DNA of 64,000 nt from contig NC_031769.1 in assembly GCF_001522545.3 (NCBI RefSeq), positions 16,652,577-16,716,576 on the forward strand, read 5' to 3'. The notes beneath the pieces are model-generated. The model worked only from the letters and a program-made list of their open reading frames with translations. It ran no database searches and was not told the origin of the DNA. The DNA comes from Parus major. Lineage: Eukaryota; Chordata; Aves; Passeriformes; Paridae. This document shows, piece after piece, positions 14,440-28,100 of this stretch (the first letter of the stretch is position 1; the number at the start of each line of letters is the position of its first letter). Made by a program: the position numbers and the translations under genes.

Positions 14440-15825
14440 GAGCCATGCCTTTTCACATGCACTGTTTTACAGACAGCCCTCAGTCAAAATCAGGCACATT
14501 CCCAAGACAATTTTCAACACTTTATCCATCTAATGAAAAATTGTGCTGTTTTCACTAATACAAAACATGAACAGAGATATGTTCACCAGGGAATCCAAGA
14601 ACTCTTCCCCTTCCTAGCCACCATCTCACTTGGCTGTTCATTTCATGAGCATCTCACACTATGTATTTCATCAACATGAAATTCAATCTAATGCTTAAAC
14701 AGTAAAAAATAACCAGACATTCATAACAAGAACAACTTTAGATTTTTCACTCTGATTCCACTCCCATTTGATTTAGTTTCAATTACTGCCTGTTTACTTT
14801 TTTAGTAGCTGATTAAATTTGGGAATGATGCTTGATGACAAATTGTGCATTCTGCTTTTCAAACATTATCCAGTGGGTTCTGCTGGTGTTTACCATACCA
14901 AACATGTATTCCAAGCAGTGTTTTCACTGACTCTCCAGCTTGGCAAAGTCCTGCTTCACTAGAGGTACTATTGATGTTTTAAAAATGACAGAAACCAAGC
15001 AAGTGAACAGGGAGGGACAATTCACAGTTTTTTACAACACAGCTGGAGGCAGAAGAAAACTACTTTTTCCCCACAAGATGTACTATACCAAGCAGAGGTG
15101 AGGAACTTACCCTTTTTACCCCAGTCAAGTCAGCACTGAACTCTGAGCAGCCTTGAAGGACTTTGTGTGTGTCAATTTTAACAGAGAAATCGCAGACATG
15201 AATAGTAATAAATGAAGTTAGTGGGTTTGATATTCTCAGCATAGCAGAGTATCAGTTCTAGGAAAACTTCTCCAGAAGAGCAGAAACAAAATTTCCTACG
15301 ACCAAAGGCCTTTCATTTGTTCTACAGAATTATCTTTCTTCTGTTACTTTAGAGACAGCCTAAGTAGTTCATATTTGCTTTCCTGAAGTTTTGAAATGTG
15401 CCTATCAAATTCCGTTACTACAGCAGCAACCATTACTACTAGAAGCCATTAGCCAGCAGGAAATAACAAATCTGTTCAGACACAAGCAAGAAATTAGAGC
15501 AAAAATTAGAAATGTGCAGAGACGAGAAAAGGCTAAAAATATCACAGAAAGTTTCCAGATATAATCAAAAAATAGTCATAGAAACATCAATTTTCAGCAA
15601 ATGCTGGTTCTACATAGGCAATGATCACTAATTAAAAGCAAAATACATTACACTAAACATTAACAGAATAAACTTTCAGAACTTGATTGAAAAACCTGAG
15701 GATACTTTTAAAAATCATAGATCTACCCTTTCTGTCTAACAGAGGCAGATCTGCTTCTCCCAAGCCAACAATTACATCAGGATGAAGAACTATCCTACTT
15801 CTACAGACTGTAAAGGATTCACCAT

Positions 15826-15886
15826 TTTTCATATAGTTTTTTCATATATTTCATATATATTTTTTCATATAGTTTCATATATTTTA
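15826..15886. repeat. AT-rich imperfect repeat of TTCATATA
   Basis: About six imperfect copies of ttcatata separated by T runs. This is simple sequence with no other meaning seen. Confidence 0.7.
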
Positions 15887-17520
15887 AGTTTATGTTTATG
15901 ACAAGATTTATTTTGACCCACCAGGTTAGCTTTTATGAAATATTTAACTGTATCACAGAGGAAAGAGAGAGAAGCATTTGGATGACAAGAGTAGCCCAGG
16001 GCAGAAGTAGGTCAGCACCTTCAGGATAATGGAGATCCAACTACTCTGTTTGGAGTGTGGGCCAAGATATCTAGAAAAGTAATTAGAAAAGATTTAGTCC
16101 TAACCAGCCTGCAAATTGTTCCCACTGCTGACCTTAAACTGTTCAAGCCGATAGGAGCTTCAGCAACTCACTGTGATCCCAGTGCTCCAAATTACTGATG
16201 GAAGAAAAAGTGCCTATGGGTGTCTGTAACACAGAAGAAAAGGGTGATGGTGTGGCTACTGAGCAGACAGGAACAGGATGCTCCATCTCATTAATGACTC
16301 ATTCATTTGGCTGGACCTTATTAATTTGTGGGTCTTCAAAATTAAATGCTGTCAATTTCAAAAGGCCACAGAACATGCAATAATCAGTTTTATGAAGAAA
16401 GTTTTATAATAAACAGCAGCAGCTAAAATTTAGAGGCAATTCAAGCATTCAATGAACAACCTTAGAAATACAAAGTCATTTCTTCTGTTATTAAACACAT
16501 GTGCTTTTTCTTTTCCTCTTTGCAATTTTTGTAATTTTTTTCCCTGTATTACTTATAGCCACTTAGTAGATGTGACAGGGACCTGTTCTGTGTCAGGTTC
16601 CATAACCCAGTGCAGTGATTACACTTCACATTTGAGCCCAGAAACCATTTAATTCCTACAGCTGCAGCTGGAGAGGGGGGAAGAGGAGGCAGTAGTTTTC
16701 AGAAAGAAAATCTCATGCCGTGAGAAACAGCACAAAACCATCCTGACCATTTCCATCAGGCTGCCTGGATATTTGGTTTTCAGAACTGTCCTAGCCAGAC
16801 AGGGATGTCTAGACCTGTCATGTTGCTACATGAAACTTCATCTGTGCCCTGACTGCTGGTGCTGCCAGGCTGTTGCTGAAACTGCAAAGACTCTGTCCCA
16901 TAGGCTGCACTGCCCTGCTGTTACAGAAACATCTCCAGACTTTTCCCACCTTTGTAAGCAGGACAAAATTTTACCCAAAATGATGATTCAAAATTCTTCA
17001 GTTTTGAAGAACAAGCATTAAGTCCTAGAAGCAAGAAATTCAGTGCCAGCAGTCTGGATAGCACTATTCAAGTCTTCTGATATTTAAATGAAAACCAGAC
17101 TTGGATAGGTAACTCAGCCATATATTGAGGATACCTAATTTAAATTAATCAATTCAGTCACCTTCTTCCCCTAGCAGCAAATGCATAAATAGTTAATATA
17201 AAAAAGCTTTCACAAAAGAGGAACATAAGGGAAACTCCTGATATTCTAGGGAAATGCAGAGTCCAACTTGGAAAACCACTGTTTAAGAGAAAGGCATAAT
17301 CACGAAAAAGTGCTACCAAGACTAGGAAAAAAAATAGGAAAAATAGGAATCTCATAGCCAGTTAAGGACGTTCACAGAGCATGCAATCTGAATTTTACAC
17401 CTATAGGAGCAAGGAGCTAAAAGAGATGAAGGAGTGTCAGAGAAAGCAGTTACACAGAACATGACTGAAGTTCAGACCTGCAGAAAACCCACAGGATCTG
17501 CTAACCACTGAACTTGAAAT

Positions 17521-17556
17521 CAGCAAAAGGAAACTCTGCAGCAAAAGGAAACTTTT
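17521..17556. repeat. 18-bp tandem duplication
   Basis: Two adjacent copies of cagcaaaaggaaactctg; the second ends -tttt instead of -ctg plus preceding t. Likely replication slippage. Confidence 0.8.
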
Positions 17557-19360
17557 GAATGATTAGAAATCAACAATCAAAAATCATCGCCAATTACTTT
17601 TGATTGCTATGACAGCACAGTTAATCCTGACATATATCAAGACGGGAATACTCAAAGAGTGAAGAGACAACACTAATATATTGTGGCATTCATGAAGCCA
17701 TAATTAAAAGGTAGCATCTTGTCTTAGCATTCAAGTATCAGAAAAGATAAGGACAAATAAAGAAGTCAAAAACTGCTACAGGAATGAGTTAAAGATTGGG
17801 AGACGATACTCTAATTTATTTTTTAAAAAAGTAACAATCAATTATTTTCAAAAATATTTTTCTGCCAGACAAACTTCTATTACTGGTTGCCTTTATCCAA
17901 CAAAATGTCCTTGAGTCATTTCAATTATTAGAAATTGAAGTTACATAAGCTCAAAATGTAAATTAGGTTTATTACTTTTGCCAGCTAAAGACTTTTGTAA
18001 CAACTTGTTGCCTCCTACGGTCAGTAAGAGATGACTGTAAGAAATTCAACCACGATCAAATACCTTTATAAGAACCTTATTGAAACTGAATGAGAAATTA
18101 CAAACATGCCATAGAGAGAAATTAAATTTTTTAACTGAAGTGATACAAAAACAGTGGTTCCTCTCAGTCCTAACTTTCAAAATTCAGTGCATCAGGGCAA
18201 CTTCATTGATTTCAGGTAATTTATCCAAGATTCGCTTCAATACACCTGACATGAAGCACTGGCACAGTGACTCTGAGTAACACACCACAGCTGACAACAT
18301 CCAGTTCAATCTGAAGTAAATATATTTGGAAAGTTTTAAGGAGAAGTGATATCTAGGCAAGTTATACTGTTGAATATTGCCTCAGAAGGGTCTTAAGTAA
18401 AATCATTTGGTATTATGCCACCTGCTATTTTCAGTGATACTTTTTAAGTGCTGCAATATGTAATAGACCTATCAGTGACAGGCCAATCAAAAAAAAAATA
18501 ATCACAGCTGATTCAAGCAGGTTCCACCTGCTTAGGGAAGCATCCTAGCTAAGTACTGGAGCATTATGGATCTGAAAGTGCAGTTCATTTCAAATTTCCA
18601 TTTCTTTTATGTTTTCATACCAGTTACAGATATACAAATGCAATACTTCCATGTAATTCAAATTCTAATTTCTCAAGAGCAGCAAAAAGCTGAGTTAAAA
18701 TATCAATGCATAGTGAACTTAAAAAAAAACACTTCCTATTTCACTAAAGACTCATTCAAGGATACCAATAAATTTTTAATTTTTTTTCTTTCTTTTGATC
18801 CACTTAGAAGGCAAAAATATGTAAAAAACCCAAAAGGCAAACATTCCAGTCACCTGAAATACAACAGATAACCTAATCTTTGACTATAATGCCACAATAA
18901 ATATCAATTACTGAAGTAGGGATATTACATCAGCTCTGAATTCAGCCATGGTGAAGCATTCTGGGATGTGTGCCCAATCTTGGTGTATACATTCTGTGAT
19001 GGATCAGTGGTAGGCTAGAGTAAATCCAGAGAAAGACCCATAAAAATGGGCTGAACACCAGAAAATGGGCTTTGCAAGAAGACTTACTTCATGATAAAAC
19101 AAAGGCTGAATAGTTTAGATTGAAACACACTTTCACAAACAAAGCAAATTTCATTTGATTGCCAAGTATCTATAGCACAAGTTAACCAACAGTAAAGGAG
19201 ATGCAGAATGAGCGACTTATTTTTCCTGAAAAACCTACCATGCCACCAAATAGTTAATTTTCCATTTGAAATTTCTCTCTCAGGAACATGGTGAGACTCT
19301 TGGGTCCTTTTAATCAATGAGAAATTATTGAAAGATATTATTAAGCTGCTTTTTTCCCCC

Positions 19361-19495
19361 CTTTTATCCTTCTACCTTCAGTCTCACATCTTGGCAGTCT
19401 TCAGGTTTCTTAAAATATAGACACATTTTAGGCCGAACAGTACTTTTTGCAAGGCTTGCTGTTAGCTGATTCCAAGGGATTCCTTGCTGAAAAAG
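19361..19495 (-). repeat. Left arm of a 135-bp inverted repeat pair
   Basis: The reverse complement of this arm aligns with 20261-20395 over 135 positions without a gap, with about 21 mismatches by eye (about 84% identity), mostly transitions. The most conserved block is accttcagtctcacatcttg plus gcagtcttca on the + strand. Read on the minus strand, the arm starts ctttttcag-CAAGG, stays open for 41 codons from that CAG, ends in TAA and is followed by a G/A-rich tail. I do not recognise the family. Confidence 0.8.
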
Positions 19496-19541
19496 ACTCA
19501 ATGACCCTTGAGGGTCCCCTCCAACTCAACATATTCTGTGC
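19495..19541 (+). mobile_element. CR1-type 3' tail (about 45 bp)
   Basis: The sequence gactcaatgacccttgaggg, then tcccctccaactcaac and the terminal ATTCTGTG, is the sense end of a CR1 or of a CR1-mobilised element. It directly abuts the left arm of the 135-bp inverted repeat (19361-19495). It is the only CR1 tail in the window in the + orientation. Confidence 0.7.
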
Positions 19542-20260
19542 TGCAGAAGTGGGTTTTGGCTTCTTTTCTCAGGAAATTACTGCACAGTACTGTTTCACAA
19601 AAGAGGTAACAAAAAAGGCCTGGGGTACTCTCTATCAGTAATAACATGAGAATGCTTCTTGTTCAATCCCTATGCTTGCTACCATTCCGTGATTTTTAAT
19701 TCTCTCAGTAATTCAGCTGGTGCCTTTGATTTCTGTTTGCTTCACTCTGAAATAGTTACAGCATTTGTGTCCTGCAAAGGTAGGAGACTGTGAAAGAGCA
19801 GCTCCAGTCTATTACAATAATACAATCAACACAACCATGAAAACTTTCCTGAGTGCAAGAGAAAAACAATCTGAAATAAAAGTAACAGCAGACTGATGGA
19901 ATATGGCTATTCCTTTTGTAAAAATGGATAGCAGCACCCTTAGGGGTTTTTGACTTAAAAATATAAGTCTGTTTTTAATGTTCGTGCTAGCTAAGGTTAG
20001 TTGTGACTAGGGTGACAATAAGAACAATTCCTCCTAAGAAATAAATCAACATCACTATTCATTAAAAAAAAAAATAGAAATAAATTATTTTAGAAGCCAA
20101 AAAGACACACATAAAACTAAACATTTTTTGTGCCCTTCTGAAGCCTTAATGAAAAATTAATCTTTATCCAGTACAAGCCAACTGATCTTAATGAGAACAA
20201 GTTGTGGACACAGAGGGCAATAGATCTTATCTGTGTTAACCACACAGTAAATATTCTTCC

Positions 20261-20395
20261 CTTTTTCAGCAAGAAATTCCTTGGAATCAGCTAATAACAG
20301 ATCTTGCAAAAAGTGTTGCTCAGGCTGAAGTATTTCTGTATTTTAAAGAACTTGAAGACTGCCAAGATGTGAGACTGAAGGTGGAAGGATAAAAG
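20261..20395 (+). repeat. Right arm of a 135-bp inverted repeat pair
   Basis: Mate of 19361-19495, on the opposite strand, 765 bp away. On the + strand it starts ctttttcag-CAAGAAATTCC, is open in the same frame as its mate, ends at the same TAA and is followed by a run of A (aaaagaaaaaaaaaaaac). The A-rich 3' side suggests a retroposed sequence. Flanks beyond the 135 bp do not match between the copies. No gene family recognised. Confidence 0.8.
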
Positions 20396-21819
20396 AAAAA
20401 AAAAAAAACAACCCAACCTGAAAATAGCTTTCAATAATTTCTCATTAAATAAAAATTGATTTTTTAAATACACTCTGTTTTGTGTAACAAAGAAATCAGG
20501 ATTCCTAAGTTCTCCAAGTCTTATATTAAAAAGCACTTTTTTCTAATATCACCACACTATAACCAATAGCCTGTGAACTGAAGTGTAACTAATGTAGAGA
20601 GAGCAATAAGCATCTTTCTCAGAAAATGCAATGGAAATTCTCCTGTATTTCATTAAATTTATATTCAACATGCTTCTAACAACAAAGCTGTGATACAATT
20701 TACACGTCATTCTGAGTACATAAAAAGCTTTCCATATTTCTACCAAGCAGTGGTAGAGACAGTGACCCACATCAGTAAGAAAACTCTAGTATTTATTTCC
20801 GGTCTATTAAAACAAATAATCAGTTCTACTAATGTGACAGTGCTGACCAGGCAAAAAGCGTGACTTTTACTCAGTAGGGAAGATAACACTTTTGCCAGAG
20901 AAGAGAGACTGAAAAGATTGTCAGTAGATAACAAATGAGAGCCACAGGGCTCAACCCATCTCTGATTTTCTCAAACCTCTCTTATTGTCCCCACCATGAA
21001 ACAAACTCTAAACATGGTTTTTCTTTCCTGAGGAGTCTCACCAAGCTCAGTAGACAATATATTAGCACTCTCAGCATTCTTTGTATGCCTTTATCAGTCT
21101 CCAAATAAAAATGGCTTGCTTTGTGTCTGTCAAACATAATTAAATTACTTAGTGTTCAGTTACTGAGACAAATGCTGACGAATCCATTTGATTACCATAG
21201 ACAAGGCTTTGCTGTCCTTTGTATATTGAGGTATTTTCCTGAGATTTTTTTTCCTCTTGATATTGTTCATACTTTTTGGACATTACTTATGAGGTGTGAT
21301 GTTCATAGGTATTTATGCAACACTCAGGAAATTATATCTTCAGCCCGACCAGGAACAACTCAGCTGCCTGCACCTAACCAGGCAGCACCAAGACCTGTGT
21401 GAATTGGTGCAAACTGCCCCGAATTCTCTGTTACCTATCTCTCTTTGCTACCACTGCTAACTGATCTAGGCAGATGAAAGTTGTCTTATGGACAAACTTT
21501 TGTCGCTTTTATCCTTATTAAAGTGTGAAAATACTTTTTCCTATCAAACAATCCTTTTCAGTACTACAAGTCTCCTCCTGGAGGCATATAAAAAATTCAC
21601 TACAAAGATGGGTAGCCCACAAATCCAAAGGGATGCTCCTGTACACTTTCCTGATTGAAGACAAGTTTTCCAGTGTGCTGACCTCATTTCTTCAGTCACT
21701 CCCAAGCCAGACTTCATATCAGCAATGCACTTCAGCTTGTGCTGAAAATTACAGTGGCATTTCAATACCATTGAGGTTTAAGGCCTTCTATCCTGGTTCC
21801 TAATGTGTTCCTGACCATG

Positions 21820-21980
21820 GAACCATAGAATAGCTTTGGGCTGGGAGGAGCCTTAAAGGTCATCTTGTTCCAGCCCCGCTGCATGGGCAGGGACACCTGG
21901 ACCAGGCTGCTCAGAGCCTCATTCAACCTGGCCTTGAACATTTCCAGGGATGGGACATCCACTGCTTCTCTGGGCAGAAA
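21820..21980 (-). mobile_element. CR1 LINE 3' end fragment
   Basis: The + strand carries the antisense of a bird CR1 tail: catagaatagctttgggctgg, then cttaaaggtcatcttgttcc, gcatgggcagggacacctgg and ccttgaacatttccaggga. The element's 3' end is at 21820, it is severely 5'-truncated, and it lies on the GPR158 strand. The short ORFs here are not genes. Confidence 0.9.
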
Positions 21981-22103
21981 AGGTCTGACCTAGGACCTTG
22001 AACCAATCTGAGAAAAGATTCACGGTCAGAGTCCTCATTTGAGGGTGAAAGCCAACCTCTCTTTTATTGCTGGGTCTCGTCTTGTTGTTTGCACTGTGAT
22101 ACT

Positions 22104-22129
22104 GAAGCAAGGCTTTCAAGCCTTGCTTC
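22104..22129. repeat. 26-bp hairpin-forming inverted repeat
   Basis: Arms gaagcaaggctt and aagccttgcttc are perfectly complementary over 12 bp and separated by two bases. It lies about 120 bp right of a CR1 fragment. Too short-looped for a microRNA precursor; it may be a cruciform-prone palindrome. Confidence 0.85.
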
Positions 22130-25100
22130 CTAACATGGTGAGATTTTTTTAAAAAAGGCCATTAAGGTCTTACTACCCTACAGCCACCAAAGACAGCACA
22201 GATAATTGTAATTAAATCCCCAAGAAATGCAATTCCTTAATTTTTCACTACACTCATAGAAAAAGAATATTTAGTCTGCTCGGCATCTATCTGTCACAAA
22301 AGAACTGAACTTTCAAAGTTTCTAAGAGCTGAGCTCTGCTTCCAAAAACAGTTTGTGTATTTATAGTCATGCTTTCTGACCTCCTTTTCTCATTTTCTGC
22401 TGGAAATACACAAACTTAAAAAAAAAAAAAAGTAATTTAATTATACTAATGGTTCATAAATAAAAATTCCATCTTGGTACATACAGTGCAAGCATACAGT
22501 GTGAGCCCTGGTGGCCTCTTCACAGACTGTGTGTACATACTAGTTTACTTACCTTTCTTTAGTGGTACTGCTACCTAATGATTAATTGACAAATACTGTA
22601 GGCAAAGTGAATAAAAATGTTTGCGAAAAACAAGCTGAAAACAACACCTGGAACATTAAAACACAGGACTGGAAATTCCTAAGATCTGCAGTCAGTGTTA
22701 AACAGTACTGAATTCTTCAAATTATTTGTAAGTTTGGTCCTGCAATAGACCTGGATATGAAGAAAGTTCAGGAACTATTTCCCCCTAATTTTAGCAGTAA
22801 CACTCATACAACTTCAGAGAAAGATGCTTCTCAAGTTCCTTAAAGTAACTTAGTTTCAGGTGGATAAATTAATTTAATTCTTATCTCAGAATTCAATATC
22901 TGTACAATACACTAATATGGCTGGACAAACATAAACCAGATTTTGTTTCCTAAAGAAGCCAGAGCACAGACTAATTTTGAGATCTTGAGTTTGGATGGGT
23001 AGAAGTAAGTGTAGAAAATATGTGAACACGGAAATTAGGAAGTAGGCACAAATATAAAACAGCAAGGAAAGGAAGAATCAATGATTTTGAAAACCTCTGA
23101 GTCATGGTTTGAAACTATTGGGGGAACTAAACACCTTATGCATGCCATTTGCTAGAGCAATGCCTCAGGTTGAAATTGCTCAGAAACACAAGACTTGGTG
23201 ATGAATTCACAACCTAACTCAGAAGCAGTTCTTCGGAATCTGTGCAGTCATATTCAAGTAAACCCTGTGTAAGTAAGGGGAAAATGTAACCCTTTATCAG
23301 CCTATCAGTATTAATCTTCAAGTATTCTATAATTCCTCCCTTCAAGGTAAGGGTGAAGTGTGAAACAAACCGCAAGATATGCTCACTGCCACAGTAATTT
23401 AGTTGGGATCTTTCCTAGAATGCCTAATTCCCAAATTAAGTGTTTCTCATTCCATCCAGGCATGCAATTATGTATCTATTACGGAATGTAGCAGTAAAAC
23501 TAATCTCAACCATTGTGCCCACTGCTGGGGTTCTGAATTAAAAGTAGGTCCAGCCTTTTCACTTTAGGTAAACTGGACACCCTGACCCTGATTTGAATTC
23601 TTAGCAGACAGCACTGGCAAGAACATTGTAAAAATAAAAAGAGGAGAATAAAAAAGAAGAAAAAAATGAGCTACTTAGTGCAGGACCAAGGGGGTTTTAT
23701 CTTCTTCATTAAATGGAAGGAAATAGATCATATACAAAATGCATGAAATGGGAACGACAGAGATGAATAATGCATCCATTACTTGTTTGCATAATGGAGT
23801 TATTTGATCTGCTTTGACTTCTCAGGCAGAGCAAAACCAAAACATAATGGTTTTCCCACCTTCCTCAAAGAAAGTCCTCAGAAACTCCTGTCCTTTGAAA
23901 GGCCACAGGATACTACAGAATATTAATGAACTTCCAGCTATTGTAGGTACACCTGTAAAACAGCACAGGTGATTTCTCCCCCTGGGAAGATACCAATCAC
24001 TGGGCACCTCTGCCTGATTTCATGAGTGAAGCTCAAGCACTCATGCAGGATGTGGCAGACCAGTGTCCATTTGTGCTCAGGTGTCAGGGAAAAGAAGAAC
24101 AAAGATATTTCAGAGGGGTTCTTTTAACAGGTTTAAGGTCTTTTTATCCATTTTGTGAACTTTTAATACAGTAATTTCTCTCCAAATAAGCATTTCAGAA
24201 AGCTCTGGAAATTTCTAAATGCATTCAGATATCTTTGGCACTACTTTATGAGTTCAAAGGCCGTTTGATAACGTTCGATCATTTGAACAGCAAAGTTGTG
24301 TAGCGAAAGGTTCAGTCCTAAACTGAAATCAAGGATAGCACCCTTCAATGACAAAAAGTTAAAATCTGACAAACCAGCTTCTGTTGGCTTTACATGTAGT
24401 AGCCCTACCTGCACTACAGTATACAACACATAGTACTACCCACTCTTTTTTTTACTTTTTTTCCCCATGTTTTATATTTTAAGCTCCCCTTGAAAGGATG
24501 ACATCCACCTCAAACCAAAAAGACACACTTCCTCTGTGGCTCCTCTGTGCTAATTTTTTGCTAGGACATTCTGCAGTAGGGAAGGAATTTTCTGCTTCTC
24601 AAATGAAGCTATTCTGCTGTCATAAAAAATTACAGCCAAGCATCAGTGGCAAAGAGGTAAACCAAGACATAACTCTTCAACCATAGCATATTTTTCCCCT
24701 CATTTAATCCCAAAACATAAGTTATCAGTTGCCAAATTTCTGTGATCCTACAAATAGTACTTAAAATCAGTACACCAGAACTCAGGCTTGGTCCAGCAGC
24801 TGAGCAGGGCTGCCTGCCCACCCAGACTGCTACAGTGACTTATGCAGGATTTTAGGGTGCAGGCACGTGGCACAGTTGAAAAGCCTGAGATCATATGAGG
24901 ACAAACTAACTTCACAGGTGCTCAATCAGCATCACAATGGGAACAACATCTTTTTCTGCTTTATCTGAAAATTCCTGAGGAATCCTTGTCTCCTGTAATG
25001 GTAGAACTATATTTTTTGGGTAAAAAAAGTGTTATTACTGGACAATTTCAGCATTACCTTCATTCTAGCTAATCCAAAATTAACATTAAACCCAGGGACT

Positions 25101-28100
25101 TACCAATAAAAAATACTGTCTGATTGAGATTTATATACGAGTCCAAATTTAGAGTCTAAATGTAAGTTATTTCTAACTTGCATGTAACAACTTTCTACAG
25201 AGTGCTTTACTTAATAAAAATGGTTCACTTGTCTTAATACAAACAATTATATTAATAAGACTGCATTTTTCTCAGTTTACGTATTTGAGAAACTTAAATG
25301 GCTTTTTTTCCCATCTGATTTATTTAGCTTATATTGTCACTATGCTCTCAAATAATTACATCTAGAAGTAAGAGGCTGCTGTTATTTACCTTTCATTACA
25401 CTTAATTTTTTTAGCTAATCTCTTTCCCTCATTACTTATATATGAAAGCACCTTTTCCTTACTATTGTAAATTTGGAGTTCTACAGGGTTTTTTTTCCTT
25501 AAAAAGGATTTTCTCACTGTGACCTAGAAGCTGCTGAGCTGTGTTGTACAAAGCCATAGTACATGGCTTCTCTATCAGAATTTGCTTGGGTGGGCAAAAC
25601 TGGGCATCAGTCCTTTCAATGTACATTCAAAAATGAGTATTTTTTTCAGCAGTAATAATGATTTTATCTATTCCTCTTTCTCCCCAAGAATTGTCTCTGT
25701 CAGAATGCCATTGACTGAGATTTCCATCCTAACGCACATTAGATTGTGCCTCAATCTCATAGGAAGGGCCCCTGGCACTGTTTATTCAGGAGAAATGATA
25801 ATGAGAATATATTTTGTAATGTGCCAGAGTTACTCCAGTTCTATGAAGCTGTGGAAACAAATGTTACGAACTCTTCTCTAAAAAGCCCACTTTTACTGGG
25901 AAATGTGTGGTGGGTTTTACATCACAGACACAGCAAACAGAGACACATTTATTGTCATGAAAGTAAGTGTTCCTAAAAGCAATTATAAATCACACTAGAA
26001 AAGGTAACCAAGTATACTGTACACAAGCCAAGGAAAAGGGATAGGAAGCTTGGAAAGTAACTGCTCTCTCTTGTGACTTCAATGAAAATATTTATGAATA
26101 CAGCTAACAGCAGTTTAACTACCCTCTCAGCCTCTGTCCCTGGAAGGTATGCCATTAACTTAATTCTTGTATAAGGACAGTAATTCAAAAATGAGGTTGT
26201 ACTTGGCAGTCACTTTTGAAGCAATTTAAGAATCTTTAGGTGTTCTGACAACTCACCAACCTTCCAATACATAAACTTTTCCTGTCAGAGCACAGTTTCT
26301 TGAGTCAACTCTCACAAGATCAGTGCTAATAGTAGTTTAAGGCAGAATCTACTTCCTACAAGTAGAGAAAAATAGCCAAAAAAAATAAATAAATGGTACA
26401 ATGTTCACTGTTCTGACTGTACTTTTTCATTACATATGGCCACAGTGATTTGAGGTGAATGAACAAACTGTACAAGCTGCTTTTAAAAAGCTGGGATGTT
26501 TCTTTTATCTTATCTTGAAGAAGATTCACTGAGTTCATGTCAGTAACATTTCCTCTGTAAAAGCCAAACTGCCAGTCTCAGGCAGGCATCCAAAATCTAG
26601 TGTTGTTTTTCTTCTTACAGACTATTTTCAGGAAGAGATGTGACCAGTCCAGTGGTGCTCCCCAGGAGGAACACAGAACCAAGCTCCCTATGATGAAATG
26701 ATTCATCACTTCCCAAACTTTATTGTATATTTTAAGACAAAAGCAAGTGTTAGGTGATACAGTATGACCACCTATAATAAAAAACCCACATTAATTCATA
26801 TAATAATATGAATAAAATACCTCTATCTGGATTCCAATGGCATGGGAATGGCTAATCAGGGTTTTCCAGGAAGCTATCTGGTCTGCATTTAAACACCAGA
26901 GAGAGAAGTTTGGCCATATTTGTACTTGTATTTTCCTGGTTAACAATGCAAATATTCCCAGCATCACCATGCATTTGCACTGTCGTCAGGGCAAAACAAA
27001 TAATCTTAGAAAAGCTGCAACTCCAAAGCCTTTCAATGGGTAGTCAATCTAGAGAAGAGAAAAGCAAAATCAGATTTAAGGCAGAGTTGCACAGAGGTAG
27101 CAGCATTTACATCTGCATGCTACCCAAAACAAGGAACACAATCTAAACCCAAGGCTAAGCTGAGACTCCACTTTAAAATAAAGACTGCAGACTCATGAAA
27201 AATTTATACTGCTGTTTGGGGTTGGTTTTTTTTTCTGAAAAGGCAACACGTGGTGTGGGTTTTGGTAGGAGGAAAAGGTAAAAAGAAAATGGTCTGATTG
27301 TCCCAATTATGACATTGTATCAAAAGGCAAAAATAATTACTGGTAACATCCTTTTAGAAAGAGGAAGCAGAAAAAGACTCCATTTAATCTGCACATAGGT
27401 ACTCCAGAAATCAGAATGAAGGCCTGCCAGAAACCAGACTGATCTTAACGATTTGGATAATGGCCACAGAACTGTATTTACAGTTGCTTGTACTGATGGT
27501 TAAATTGAACATAAAGATCAATAGTACCTGGAAGGGTGATAGAGAGAATGATCCCTGAATGGTGAGCTGATTAGCCTTTGCTGCAAGAGGGAAGAACATA
27601 TCCCACCTGCCTTCATTCTCCCTCTAGAATCTAAAATTTCTCTCTACAGAGGATGCACTCAAAAATGCTGGTGATAGAACAAAGCACAACTGGAGTTCTG
27701 AGGGCCAACACAACAGGTCAGCAGCTCCACTCCTCCCTGCTGAGATCACAGATTGCTGCCTCTGTTCTTGAGGATCAACAAGGATTCAAATGATATTAGT
27801 GAGAACTATCTGCATGCTACAGACTGAAAGAGTAATTCCTAATGTAAAGCTATTGCTATAAAGCCATACAGCTATGGATGACCTGAATGGATAATTACAA
27901 ACATTCTTACACTTGCAACCCAAAATTATTTGGAACTTAATCAAGGCAAGAAATAACAGAGGGAAAAAAAACCTCACAAAACACAAGGACTGTTCTTTTT
28001 AACAGTATTTATAGCTTTGGAGAAAACAAATGAAGTGGAGCAAAAGCACAGTCAAATGCTTGATGTTTGCCAAGGACAAGTGAGGTGTTCTTTTTCTGTA

